Shown here piece after piece: positions 5,918-13,849 of a stretch of 20,224 nucleotides of DNA. The stretch's first letter is position 1; every line of letters begins with the position of its first letter. Under the pieces are notes generated by a model. It made no database searches and was not told the origin of the DNA. It worked only from the letters and a program-made list of their open reading frames with translations. The DNA comes from an uncultured Campylobacter sp. (GTDB lineage Bacteria > Campylobacterota > Campylobacteria > Campylobacterales > Campylobacteraceae), in assembly GCF_938045225.1 (NCBI RefSeq), contig NZ_CALINL010000319.1, forward strand, positions 1 to 20,224, given 5' to 3'. Made by a program: the position numbers and the translations under genes.

Positions 5918-7348
5918 TTAGCAAGAAAAACAAGTTTTAAACTCATACGGAGTAGGGCGCGCTTCATACGGCCATACTTGACTCTCGAATTTATAATGCT
6001 GATACGCGTTTATAAACGTTGGGGTCATGATCGGGTGCAGATATTCGTTATCGCGAATTAGCGCCTCTAGGCTACCCCTCAACGTATGAGGGAGCTGCTC
6101 GATACCGCGCTCGCGGATTTCATCTAGGTGCAGTTTAAATAAATTTTCGTCCATCGGACCGACTGGCTCCATCTTGTGTTTTACGCCGTCAAGCCCGGCC
6201 ATGAGCATCGCCGAAAAAGCCAAATACGGGTTTGCCGTACCGTCGGGGAAACGCATTTCGGCGCGGACTGATTTTTCTCCCGAGCCGTACGGGATACGGA
6301 TCGAGGCGGAGCGGTTTTGGCTAGAATACGTTAGGATTGACGGCGCTTCAAAGCCAGGGATTAGGCGCTTGTAGCTGTTTGTGCTCGGGTTTGTAAATGC
6401 CGCGACGCTCCTTGCGTGTTTTAAAATCCCGCCGATGTACCAGCGCGCAAAATCGCTTAAGTTTGCGTATTTTCCCTCGCCGTAGAATAAATTTTTGCCG
6501 TCTTTCCATACAGACTGATGCACGTGCATGCCGCTACCGTTGTCGCCGTAGAGCGGTTTTGGCATAAAGGTCGCAGTTTTTCCATTTAGGTGTGCGACCA
6601 TTTTGACGACGTATTTGTAAATTTGCACGTTATCGGCGGCCTCGAGAAGCGTACCAAATTTAACTCCCAGCTCGCCTTGTCCTTGCGCGACCTCGTGATG
6701 TCCTAGCATGACTTCGAGGCCAACTTGCTCTAAAACCTGCATCATCTCGGCGCGCAGATCGACCATGCTATCAGTCGGTTGTGTCATTAGATAGCCGCCT
6801 TTTCTTCTTGGGCGGTGGCCGGTGTTGTAGCTGTCTTTAAAGTCTCTAGCGTCGTTCCATTCGCCCTCTTCGCTGTCCACTTCAAACATCGCGCAGTTTG
6901 GGCTATCTACTATTTTTACGTTATCAAATATAAAAAACTCATTTTCCGGCCCGAAATACGCAACGTCGCCCATGCCGCTTTCTTTTACGTAGGCCATGGC
7001 TTTTTTGGCTATCGAACGCGGGCATTTTTCGTAAATTTGACCCTTGTAAATGTCGTAAATATCGGCAAAAACTACGACCGTTACATCGGCAGTAAAAGGA
7101 TCCAAAAAGGCGCTGGTCGCCTCGGGGCACATCAGCATGTCGCTTCTTTCGATCGGTTGCCACCCTCCTAGCGAACTCGCATCCATCGGTATTCCGTTTA
7201 CGAAATGATCTTTTTCTACGAATTTTATGTTATAAGATATGCTGTGCCAAGCGCCGTTCATATCGGTAAATCTAAAATCCACGAATTTAACCTCGTGTTC
7301 TTTGCAAAAATCAAAAAAATGATCGACGCTTTTTACAAATTTTCCCAT
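5918..7348 (-). CDS. glnA: Glutamine synthetase, type I
   Basis: Makes glutamine from glutamate, ammonia and ATP in the cytoplasm. The 476-residue protein has the GS-I layout: N-terminal beta-grasp with the D50-type loop (MNGAWHSISY), YFGPENEFF with the metal-binding glutamates, LGHHEVAQGQGELG, the ATP-site segment KPLYGDNGSGMHVHQS (about 261-276), and NPSTNSYKRLIPGFEAP. The Tyr adenylylation motif (NLYDLP type) of enterobacterial GS-I is absent: the aligned region near the C-terminus reads IEQLPHTLRGSLEAL and is shorter. From memory, Helicobacter GlnA also lacks this site, so control must work otherwise. ATG at 7348 follows ACAGGAGCAAAAA. It lies 85 nt downstream of the PHP phosphatase gene and has its own terminator. 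Confidence 0.97.
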   Translation of the reverse strand: MGKFVKSVDHFFDFCKEHEVKFVDFRFTDMNGAWHSISYNIKFVEKDHFVNGIPMDASSLGGWQPIERSDMLMCPEATSAFLDPFTADVTVVVFADIYDIYKGQIYEKCPRSIAKKAMAYVKESGMGDVAYFGPENEFFIFDNVKIVDSPNCAMFEVDSEEGEWNDARDFKDSYNTGHRPRRKGGYLMTQPTDSMVDLRAEMMQVLEQVGLEVMLGHHEVAQGQGELGVKFGTLLEAADNVQIYKYVVKMVAHLNGKTATFMPKPLYGDNGSGMHVHQSVWKDGKNLFYGEGKYANLSDFARWYIGGILKHARSVAAFTNPSTNSYKRLIPGFEAPSILTYSSQNRSASIRIPYGSGEKSVRAEMRFPDGTANPYLAFSAMLMAGLDGVKHKMEPVGPMDENLFKLHLDEIRERGIEQLPHTLRGSLEALIRDNEYLHPIMTPTFINAYQHYKFESQVWPYEARPTPYEFKTCFSC

Positions 7349-7376
7349 TTTTTGCTCCTGTGTTTATTGATTTCGT

Positions 7377-7393
7377 AATTTTATCATAAAATT
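7377..7393 (-). promoter_or_regulatory. Dyad in the glnA upstream region
   Basis: AATTTTA-TCA-TAAAATT is a perfect 7-bp dyad, about 30 nt upstream of the glnA ATG. On the minus strand it includes TATGATAAAAT, a plausible -10 region. It may be a promoter or an operator; the AT-rich background makes chance dyads likely. Confidence 0.3.
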
Positions 7394-7433
7394 TTACTTT
7401 TAAGATTAATTTAAATAATTTTTTCTACCCGAT

Positions 7434-8213
7434 CTAAAATTTTACAAATTCTCTGTCGCGGTTTTTAAATACCGCACATTTTTTAAAGCCCAAATTTCTG
7501 GCGATTTGCTCGCATTTTTCGCCGTTTAGACCGACTTGATCTTTTGCGTGAGCATCCGAGCCAAACGTTACCTGGATATCCTTTTCGGCGATCATTTCTA
7601 GTAAATTTGCGCTGGGATACTGCTCGCCGACGGGTTTTCTAAAGCCCGCAGCATTTATCTCGACCGTCAAATTTGCCTTTTTTATCGCATTGATGGCGTC
7701 TTTAGCAAGGATTCTAACGTCTGTTTTTGGCATAAATTTAAACACTTTTAGCAAGTCTACATGCCCGACGATGTCAAATTTGCCCGACTTCGCCATCTTT
7801 TCTACGCAGTAAAAATAATCCCGCCAAATTTGATCTATGTCGCGCTTTTCGTATTCGCCGATAAATTCGGGATTGTCAAAACCCCAGCCGCCTAAAAAAT
7901 GCACCGAACCGATGAGATAATCAACCTTGCGCGTTAAAACTCGATCGTCCATAAAACCCTCTAAAAAATCGACTTCGTAGCCGAGCAGGATTTTGATCCG
8001 ACCGTCAAATTCGTCTCTAAGGCGCAAAATCTCGCTCTCGTAAGACTCCATCTGCGAAAACTCCATGCGGTACGCTTCGTCAAATTTCATTGGCGCGTGA
8101 TCGCTAAAACCAAAATACTCGCAGCCAGAATTTATCGCGCTTAAAACATACTCTCTAGGCTCATCTACGGCGTGTTTACAAAGCGGCGTGTGGTTGTGCA
8201 GATCGACTCTCAT
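7434..8213 (-). CDS. hisJ: PHP-domain histidinol-phosphatase family protein
   Basis: A 259-residue PHP-fold metallophosphoesterase. Metal ligands typical of the fold are visible in order: DLHNHTPLCKH (His6, His8, His14), SDHAP (Asp38-His39), GYEVDF (Glu near 78), IGSVHFLGG (His near 104), VGHVDLL and the C-terminal FGSDAH. Length and motifs fit HisJ/HisK-type histidinol-phosphatases, which remove phosphate from L-histidinol phosphate. Campylobacter usually carries a bifunctional HisB for the same step, so the true substrate may be another sugar- or amino-acid-phosphate; the symbol is a family label. ATG at 8213 follows TAAGGACAAAA. It is transcribed towards glnA and diverges from cheZ. Confidence 0.8.
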   Translation of the reverse strand: MRVDLHNHTPLCKHAVDEPREYVLSAINSGCEYFGFSDHAPMKFDEAYRMEFSQMESYESEILRLRDEFDGRIKILLGYEVDFLEGFMDDRVLTRKVDYLIGSVHFLGGWGFDNPEFIGEYEKRDIDQIWRDYFYCVEKMAKSGKFDIVGHVDLLKVFKFMPKTDVRILAKDAINAIKKANLTVEINAAGFRKPVGEQYPSANLLEMIAEKDIQVTFGSDAHAKDQVGLNGEKCEQIARNLGFKKCAVFKNRDREFVKF

Positions 8214-8307
8214 TTTTGTCCTTAAATATTTTGCGAATGCTACCTAAAATTTGATAAATTTAAGGATAAAATTTTGGTTTTTAAACTTATATTTCGTTAA
8301 TTTTCTA

Positions 8308-8334
8308 TATAATCAGCCCAAATTTAAATAGGAG
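8308..8334 (+). promoter_or_regulatory. Likely promoter and ribosome binding site of cheZ
   Basis: A perfect TATAAT at 8308-8313 lies in a T-rich context, as in Campylobacter sigma70 promoters with no strong -35 box. AGGAG at 8330-8334 precedes the ATG at 8340 with 5-nt spacing. This would start the long plus-strand run. Confidence 0.6.
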
Positions 8335-8339
8335 TTTTT

Positions 8340-9071
8340 ATGACGCAAGAAGAACTTGACGCCTTGATGGCGGGCGATCTGGATGATGTCGTAGCTGCAG
8401 ACGAGAGCGACGCGCAAGCTAGCGGAGATGAAAATTTATATGCGGAAACTGCCGATAAAAGCATCTCTGAATACAAAGAAGATAACTCCAAATTTGACTC
8501 CATAGATTATAAAGTATCATCCAATATGCCTTGGCCTCCGCCTCCTCCGACCGATGATCACAAGATGGTTCATCAGCTAGACGACGTCACAAAGGACAGC
8601 GAAGAAAAAGCCACGCAGATGTTTGACAAGCTTGACGCGATAAATAACTTCTCTATGGACGCGGAGAGCGGACTTAGCGAGATTATCAGCGGTATAGAGA
8701 CTAATATCGAAATTTTTACCAAACTGCATGAAAAATTCCCAAATATCTCGACTTTTTCTGAGGCGCTAGAGAAAAATAACGCCCTAAAAAGCTCCGCCGA
8801 AACGACTCTAGATAACGTCAGGATGGCCGAAGACGAGATAATGATGGCGATGGATATGATGCAGTATCAAGACATCCACCGCCAAAAGATCGAGCGCGTT
8901 ATTAACGTTATGCGCGCGCTTAGCAAGTATATGAGTAGCCTATTTGAGGGCAAGATCGACGACGAGAAGCGCGTGGCCTCAGCCGTACATATCGCGGGCG
9001 ATACGCACACCGAAAACCTCGTCAGCAACGACGATATCGAAGCTCTGATAGAAAGTTTGGGCAAAAAATAG
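8340..9071 (+). CDS. cheZ: CheZ-type CheY-phosphate phosphatase
   Basis: A 243-residue protein of the Campylobacter/Helicobacter CheZ type, which ends the chemotaxis signal by dephosphorylating CheY. The catalytic helix reads MMQYQDIHRQKIERVINVM; Asp178 and Gln182 align with E. coli Asp143 and Gln147. A Pro-rich break (MPWPPPPPTDD, about 62-73) separates an acidic N-terminal region from a long helical core. The C-terminus, SNDDIEALIESLGKK, resembles the CheY-binding tail of E. coli CheZ. The N-terminus, MTQEELDALMAGDLDD, resembles the CheY-binding N-terminal peptide of FliM. Both ends may thus bind CheY. The stop overlaps the next start by one base. Confidence 0.9.
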   Translation: MTQEELDALMAGDLDDVVAADESDAQASGDENLYAETADKSISEYKEDNSKFDSIDYKVSSNMPWPPPPPTDDHKMVHQLDDVTKDSEEKATQMFDKLDAINNFSMDAESGLSEIISGIETNIEIFTKLHEKFPNISTFSEALEKNNALKSSAETTLDNVRMAEDEIMMAMDMMQYQDIHRQKIERVINVMRALSKYMSSLFEGKIDDEKRVASAVHIAGDTHTENLVSNDDIEALIESLGKK

Positions 9072-10330
9072 TGCTAAAGCCCGAGCTTTTATCCCCAGCA
9101 GGAAATTTAACCAAGTTAAAAATAGCTCTAGAATACGGCGCAGACGCGGTTTATGCATCGGTGGCGAGCTTTTCTCTTCGCACCCGTTCGGCGCGCGAAT
9201 TTAACCTTGAAACCTTTAGAGAAGCCATCGAGTACACGCACGCAAAGGGCAAGAAATTTTACGCGACGGTAAACGCGTTTCCTTTTAATTCGCAAATAGA
9301 GCCGCTAAAGCGCCACTTGCAAACGATATCGGCGATGAAGCCGGATGCCTTTATCATCGCGACTCCGGGCGTCATGAGCCTGGCAAAAGAAATAGCCCCC
9401 GACATCGAGATCCACCTCTCGACGCAGGCAAACGTCATGAATGCTCTGGATGCCAAAATCTACCACGAAATGGGCGCAAAACGCATCGTCGTAGCGCGCG
9501 AAATGAGCCTAAAAGACGTCGTGAAGATAAAAGAGCAAATCCCGACGCTAGATATCGAAATTTTCGTGCACGGCTCGATGTGCTTTGCATACTCGGGGCG
9601 CTGCTTGGTTAGCGCGGTTCAAAGCGGCCGCCAATCAAACCGTGGCAGCTGCGCCAACGACTGCAGGTTTAAATACGAACTCTACGCCAAAAACCCCGAG
9701 AGCGGGACGCTGTTTCGCCTCGAGGAGGACGAGGGCGGCACGCATATAATGAACTCCAAAGACTTAAATTTATCCGCACACATCAAGGATATCATCGAAA
9801 GCGGCGCGGTCGATAGCCTAAAAATCGAAGGCCGCACGAAAAGCGAATACTACGCCGCCTGTGCGACTAGAGCCTACCGTATGGCCGTTGACGATGCGGT
9901 AGCTGGCAAATTTTACGCGCAAATTTACGCGAGCGAGCTAAATACGCTAAAAAATCGCGGCTTTACAGACGGCTACCTGGTAAATCGCCCGTTTGAAAAG
10001 GCTGATACGCAAAATCACGCTAGCAGCCTAGAGGAGGGCACTCATCAGGTAAACGCCATGACTATTGACGGCGAGTTTTTTAAATGCAAATATAAAATTT
10101 TCCCGGGTAGCGAGTACGAGATAGTGGCGCCGCTTGGCTCGCAGATAGATGAGTGCGAGAGCGAAATATCTCAAATTTTCGCTCGTGACGGCAAGAAATT
10201 TATCAAATTTAAAAAGCTCGTAACCAAAAAAGGCAAAGAGATCACCGAGATCCACAGCGGCAACGAAAACGAAGTAAATTTAGGCGCAAGGTTGCCTAAA
10301 TTTAGCTTTTTAAGAGAGGAAATAAAATGA
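9071..10330 (+). CDS. trhP: U32 family protein, TrhP-like tRNA U34 hydroxylase
   Basis: A 419-residue member of the family once called peptidase U32 and now tied to prephenate-dependent hydroxylation of uridine-34 in tRNA (YegQ/TrhP in E. coli). The family signature is seen as EIFVHGSMCFAYSGRCLVS, with Cys171 and Cys178, then GSCANDCRF with Cys194 and Cys198; these four Cys could hold an iron-sulfur cluster. The TIM-barrel part is at about 1-300 (LLSPAGNLTKLKIALEYGAD start; DSLKIEGRTKSEYY later) and a small C-terminal beta domain follows. The start is GTG at 9071, overlapping the cheZ stop (TAGTG). The length is closer to TrhP than to the longer RlhA, but the exact substrate is inferred. Confidence 0.88.
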   Translation: MLKPELLSPAGNLTKLKIALEYGADAVYASVASFSLRTRSAREFNLETFREAIEYTHAKGKKFYATVNAFPFNSQIEPLKRHLQTISAMKPDAFIIATPGVMSLAKEIAPDIEIHLSTQANVMNALDAKIYHEMGAKRIVVAREMSLKDVVKIKEQIPTLDIEIFVHGSMCFAYSGRCLVSAVQSGRQSNRGSCANDCRFKYELYAKNPESGTLFRLEEDEGGTHIMNSKDLNLSAHIKDIIESGAVDSLKIEGRTKSEYYAACATRAYRMAVDDAVAGKFYAQIYASELNTLKNRGFTDGYLVNRPFEKADTQNHASSLEEGTHQVNAMTIDGEFFKCKYKIFPGSEYEIVAPLGSQIDECESEISQIFARDGKKFIKFKKLVTKKGKEITEIHSGNENEVNLGARLPKFSFLREEIK

Positions 10331-10824
10331 AATTCGTATCTATAATAATGGGAAGCAAGAGCGACTACGACGTAGTTAGCGAGGCGGCAAAGGTGCTTGA
10401 AAAATTTAACGTCCCTTATGAGCTAATCATCAGCTCGGCACACAGAAGCCCGAAGCGAACGAGCGAATACGTCGCCGCAGCCGAGGAAAAGGGCGCGCAG
10501 GTGTTCATCGCGGCAGCCGGCATGGCGGCGCACTTGGCGGGTGCTATCGCAGCAAACACCACTCGTCCCGTGATCGGCATACCGATGGCAGGCTCCGCGC
10601 TTAGCGGCGTGGACGCGCTTTATTCGACAGTCCAGATGCCCGGCGGCATGCCTGTGGGTACCGTGGCGATCGGTAAGGCGGGTGCGGTAAACGCGGCGTA
10701 TTTGGCGCTACAAATTTTGGCTCTAAACGACCAAAATCTAGACGAGACATTAAAAGCCGACCGAGCAGCCAAAGCCAAGCAGGTAGAAGAAGACTCGGCG
10801 AAGGTGGAAGTTTTACTCGCCTAA
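10327..10824 (+). CDS. purE: N5-carboxyaminoimidazole ribonucleotide mutase (PurE)
   Basis: A 165-residue class I PurE, which moves the carboxyl group of N5-CAIR to give CAIR in purine synthesis. Motifs: MGSKSDYD (8-15), SAHRSPKRT (37-45, substrate-binding His-Arg), AAAGMAAHLAG (62-72) and PVIGIPMAGSALSGVDALYSTVQMP. The gene start overlaps the stop of the U32 gene by 4 nt (ATGA). Length is normal. Confidence 0.96.
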   Translation: MKFVSIIMGSKSDYDVVSEAAKVLEKFNVPYELIISSAHRSPKRTSEYVAAAEEKGAQVFIAAAGMAAHLAGAIAANTTRPVIGIPMAGSALSGVDALYSTVQMPGGMPVGTVAIGKAGAVNAAYLALQILALNDQNLDETLKADRAAKAKQVEEDSAKVEVLLA

Positions 10825-10834
10825 AGGAGCAAAT

Positions 10835-11305
10835 ATGCAGACATACTTAAGTATAGACGAATTTTGCAAGCTCGTGCACCTAGAGCGCGAGGTAATCGAG
10901 GGGATGATAAATCGCGGCGTGCTAAATACGAAAGAAGAGGGCGGCGAGATCTTCATAGAGGCTAGTCAGGGCACGATGAGCGTGGTGCCTAGCGTCGTGG
11001 CCGTACCTGCGCCCCAGATCGGTGCCGATGGCTTTAGCTTTGTAGAAAAGACGATTGGTACGATATTAAATTTGCACGAAAAGGTACTCGACGCCAAAGA
11101 CGAGACATTAGAGACCCTGCGCAACGAAAATAAATTTTTAAAAGAGGCGCTAATCTCGATGCAAGAGCTCTACGACGAGGATCGCCGCACGGTCGAAACA
11201 CTTACAAAACAGCTTAAAATTTCACAAGATGAAGTTGAATTTTTAAAACGAAAATACAAGCTCATGTGGAACCAAGCGGTCGAAAATTTTAACGGACAAA
11301 AGTAG
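10835..11305 (+). CDS. DUF3972 coiled-coil protein with helix-turn-helix-like N-terminus
   Basis: A 156-residue protein that I place in the DUF3972 group found in Campylobacter and Helicobacter. Residues 4-43 (YLSIDEFCKLVHLEREVIEG then MINRGVLNTKEEGGEIFIEA) have the look of a MerR/excisionase-type winged helix. A Pro/Val-rich linker (about 48-62) leads to a long charged coiled coil (about 70-145), ending KLMWNQAVENFNGQK. This suggests a dimeric DNA-binding or scaffold protein; the function is not known to me. AAAGGAG lies just before the ATG. It is 10 nt after purE in the same run. Confidence 0.8.
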   Translation: MQTYLSIDEFCKLVHLEREVIEGMINRGVLNTKEEGGEIFIEASQGTMSVVPSVVAVPAPQIGADGFSFVEKTIGTILNLHEKVLDAKDETLETLRNENKFLKEALISMQELYDEDRRTVETLTKQLKISQDEVEFLKRKYKLMWNQAVENFNGQK

Positions 11306-11308
11306 TTT

Positions 11309-11446
11309 ATGAAGATTATAAATTTAGAGGATAGCTTTGAAATTTACGGAGTAAAAACTCGTACTAAAAATGAAGACGAGATAGGCGATGAGGGTAAAAT
11401 CCCAGCTTTATGGTCTAAATTTATGAGTGAGCCAAAAGAGTCGTAA
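11309..11446 (+). pseudogene. 45-residue fragment of a GyrI-like (AraC effector-binding) domain
   Basis: Starts MKIINLEDSFEIYGVKTRTK and ends ALWSKFMSEPKES before TAA. The pattern phi-x-Gly-(hydrophobic)-x-T-R-T-x-N followed by I-P-A-L-W-x-x-F is the N-terminal part of GyrI-like small-molecule-binding domains, normally about 150 residues. The rest of the domain is not present in any frame before glyQ at 11501. There is no strong ribosome binding site. It lies 3 nt after the DUF3972 stop. Best read as a 3'-truncated gene, though translation as a mini-protein is possible. Confidence 0.6.
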
Positions 11447-11500
11447 AACCAACTTTAAGACAAATAGAAATTTATATATCAATAAAACAAAAGGCAAAAA

Positions 11501-12379
11501 ATGACATTTTCACAAATAATACTAACGCTTCAAAACTATTGGCAAGAGCAAGGCTGCGTCATACTTCAGCCATATGATATGCCAGCAGGTGCGGGCACAT
11601 ATCACCAAGCGACATTTTTAAGAAGTCTTGGACCAAAGCCGTGGGCGACCGCATACGTAGCTCCAAGCCGCCGTCCGACTGACGGCAGATACGGCGAAAA
11701 CCCAAACCGCCTTGGCGCTTACTATCAGTTTCAAGTGCTCATAAAACCAAGTCCAGAAAATATCCAAGAGCTTTACCTAAAAAGCCTCGAAAAGCTTGGG
11801 TTAAATTTGAAAAATCACGACATCCGCTTTGTCGAAGACAACTGGGAGAGCCCGACGCTAGGCGCTTGGGGACTTGGCTGGGAGGTCTGGCTAGACGGCA
11901 TGGAAGTAACTCAGTTTACGTATTTCCAGCAAGTTGGCGGCATCGCGTGCGAGCTGGTTTCGGCTGAGATCACCTACGGACTCGAGCGCCTTGCGATGTA
12001 CCTACAGGACGTAAATAGCGTCTACGATATCGTTTGGGAGGATAGAGGCGGCAACATCGTGACCTACGCCGACGTGCATAAGCAGGGCGAGTATGAGTGG
12101 AGTAAATACAACTTTGAAGTGGCAAATGTTGATATGCTTTTTAACCAGTTTGAAAACGCATTTAATGAGTGTAAACGTTGCTTGGAGGCTAAAATTTCAC
12201 TGCCGGCGTATGATTACTGCATGCTTGCGGCGCATACGTTTAACGTCCTTGACGCGCGCGGAGCGATCAGCGTAACGCAAAGACAAGACTACATCTTAAA
12301 AATTCGCGAGCTAGCCAAAGAGTGCGCGCTAACGTATAAAGCCAGCATCGATGCCGCGAACGACGCGAAGGGCGAATAA
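11501..12379 (+). CDS. glyQ: Glycyl-tRNA synthetase alpha subunit
   Basis: Catalytic subunit of the bacterial alpha2beta2 glycyl-tRNA synthetase, 292 residues, of normal length. Class II features and GlyQ-specific blocks are clear: MTFSQIILTLQNYWQEQGCV, QPYDMPAGAGTYHQATFLRS, AYVAPSRRPTDGRYGENPNR, WESPTLGAWGLGWEVW and VTQFTYFQQVGGIACE. The partner glyS is not adjacent, which from memory is also the case in C. jejuni. AAAAGGCAAAAA precedes the ATG. A 54-nt gap separates it from the GyrI-like fragment. Confidence 0.97.
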   Translation: MTFSQIILTLQNYWQEQGCVILQPYDMPAGAGTYHQATFLRSLGPKPWATAYVAPSRRPTDGRYGENPNRLGAYYQFQVLIKPSPENIQELYLKSLEKLGLNLKNHDIRFVEDNWESPTLGAWGLGWEVWLDGMEVTQFTYFQQVGGIACELVSAEITYGLERLAMYLQDVNSVYDIVWEDRGGNIVTYADVHKQGEYEWSKYNFEVANVDMLFNQFENAFNECKRCLEAKISLPAYDYCMLAAHTFNVLDARGAISVTQRQDYILKIRELAKECALTYKASIDAANDAKGE

Positions 12380-12385
12380 AATTTG

Positions 12386-13120
12386 ATGAAAATCGGCGAA
12401 ATTTATAAAATTTTAGACGAGATTAGCCCGTTTGCGAGCCAAGAGGAGTGGGATAACAGCGGACTACTCGTGGGCTCGGAGGCTAGCGTAGAGCGCGTTT
12501 ACCTTAGCCTTGACGTCGACGACGAGCTTTTGGACGAAGCGCAGCCAAACTCGCTCATCATCACGCATCATCCGCTCATTTTTAAGGGGCTAAAATCGCT
12601 AAATTGGGACAAATATCCAAGTAGCCTAATCGCAAAAATGATGGCTAAAAATTTAAGCTTAATCGCGATGCACACGAACTATGATCTAAGCCACCTAAAC
12701 GAGTACGTGCTAAGCGAAATTTTGGGCTTTACGCCAAAGGAGCGCGATGGATTTTTGCTTTATGCGGATGTAAATTTGAGCTTTGACGAGCTTTGCGAGA
12801 GAGTAAAAACAAAGCTAAATTTGAGTCATTTAAGGGTTTGTAAAGGGCGAAAATTTGACCCCAATGCGCAGATAAAGCGTCTTGCGTTTTGTACGGGAAG
12901 CGGCGGCGATTTGATAGATATCGTTAAAGCGGACCTGTTTTTAACGGGCGATCTAAAGTACCACCAAGCCATGAGCGCCGCGCAAAATAATCTTACTATG
13001 CTAGACATCGGGCACTTCGAGAGCGAGCGGTATTTTGGGGAGTCGCTTGCAAAATATTTGCAAATTTTGCCGATTCCTACTATAATATCCAACTCAAAAA
13101 ACCCGTTTTCATACAGTTAA
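12386..13120 (+). CDS. Nif3-like dinuclear metal protein
   Basis: A 244-residue NIF3/YbgI-type protein. Metal-site motifs: ITHHPLIFKG (His61, His62), IAMHTNYD (second metal-binding His and Asp), and the C-terminal DIGHFESER with the conserved His and Glu. Members form toroid hexamers with two metal ions; in some bacteria they are linked to GTP cyclohydrolase-like activity or metal trafficking, but no role is settled. The ATG at 12386 is chosen over an in-frame TTG directly before it. No clear ribosome binding site is seen; the 6-nt gap after glyQ suggests coupling. Confidence 0.9.
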   Translation: MKIGEIYKILDEISPFASQEEWDNSGLLVGSEASVERVYLSLDVDDELLDEAQPNSLIITHHPLIFKGLKSLNWDKYPSSLIAKMMAKNLSLIAMHTNYDLSHLNEYVLSEILGFTPKERDGFLLYADVNLSFDELCERVKTKLNLSHLRVCKGRKFDPNAQIKRLAFCTGSGGDLIDIVKADLFLTGDLKYHQAMSAAQNNLTMLDIGHFESERYFGESLAKYLQILPIPTIISNSKNPFSYS

Positions 13121-13129
13121 AGGAAAAAG

Positions 13130-13840
13130 ATGAATAAATATTTAGAACAGCTAGTCGAGCTCTCAGCCATAGATAAAGACATCGACGATTTTACCCCGCG
13201 CCTTGAGAAGGTTCAAAGCGTTTTAAAAGCGACCAAGGACGAGCGGGCGGCGATTTTAGCGCAGATCGAGGAAGCGGCTACGAGCGTGACCGAGCTAAAA
13301 AATCAAAAATCTCAAACCAACGCGCACATAGCCGAATTTAGCGCAAAAATAAAAGACGTCGCCAAAAAAAGCGGCGCGGCAAAAACCGAAAAAGAGATAA
13401 AGGCGCTTCAGCTAGAAGACGAGCTGGCTAAAGAGCAGCTAGAAGCGGCAAACGAAGAGGTCGAAAGACTAGAAAAAATCATAGATAGCAAAAATGCGCT
13501 AAAAAGCGAGCTTGAGGCGAAGGCTGCTGAACTAGGCGAAAATTTGACCAAAATCGAGAGCGAAATCTCGGCCGAGGTCGGCGCTATCGAACAGCAAAGA
13601 GGTGAAATATACGCTAAGAAAAACAAGCTAGTCGGCGAGATGAATCAAAAAATCTTGACCTTTTACGAGAAGATCCGCAAATGGGCGCACAACACCGCCG
13701 TCGTGCCGGTCAAAAAACAGGCCTGCTACGGCTGCTTTATGCAGATAAACGACAAGACTTATTCTGCCGTCATCAAGGGCGAAGACATCGTGACCTGCCC
13801 TCACTGCGGCCGAATTTTATACAAAGAAGCGGCGAACTAG
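13130..13840 (+). CDS. Coiled-coil zinc-ribbon protein (HP0958-like)
   Basis: A 236-residue protein with a long Lys/Glu/Ala-rich coiled coil (about 5-185) followed by a C4 zinc ribbon: ACYGCFM (Cys199, Cys202) and TCPHCGR (Cys223, Cys226). This is the plan of Helicobacter HP0958, known to stabilise the flagellar sigma factor RpoN and to bind flagellin mRNA. That role is not shown by the sequence here, but the nearby cheZ makes a motility link plausible. AAAGGAAAAAG precedes the ATG. The next start is 9 nt after the stop. Confidence 0.88.
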   Translation: MNKYLEQLVELSAIDKDIDDFTPRLEKVQSVLKATKDERAAILAQIEEAATSVTELKNQKSQTNAHIAEFSAKIKDVAKKSGAAKTEKEIKALQLEDELAKEQLEAANEEVERLEKIIDSKNALKSELEAKAAELGENLTKIESEISAEVGAIEQQRGEIYAKKNKLVGEMNQKILTFYEKIRKWAHNTAVVPVKKQACYGCFMQINDKTYSAVIKGEDIVTCPHCGRILYKEAAN

Positions 13841-13849
13841 CCTTTAAAT

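Noticed and set aside
6174..7171. Plus-strand ORFs opposite glnA
   Set aside because: They are antisense shadows of a clear glutamine synthetase.
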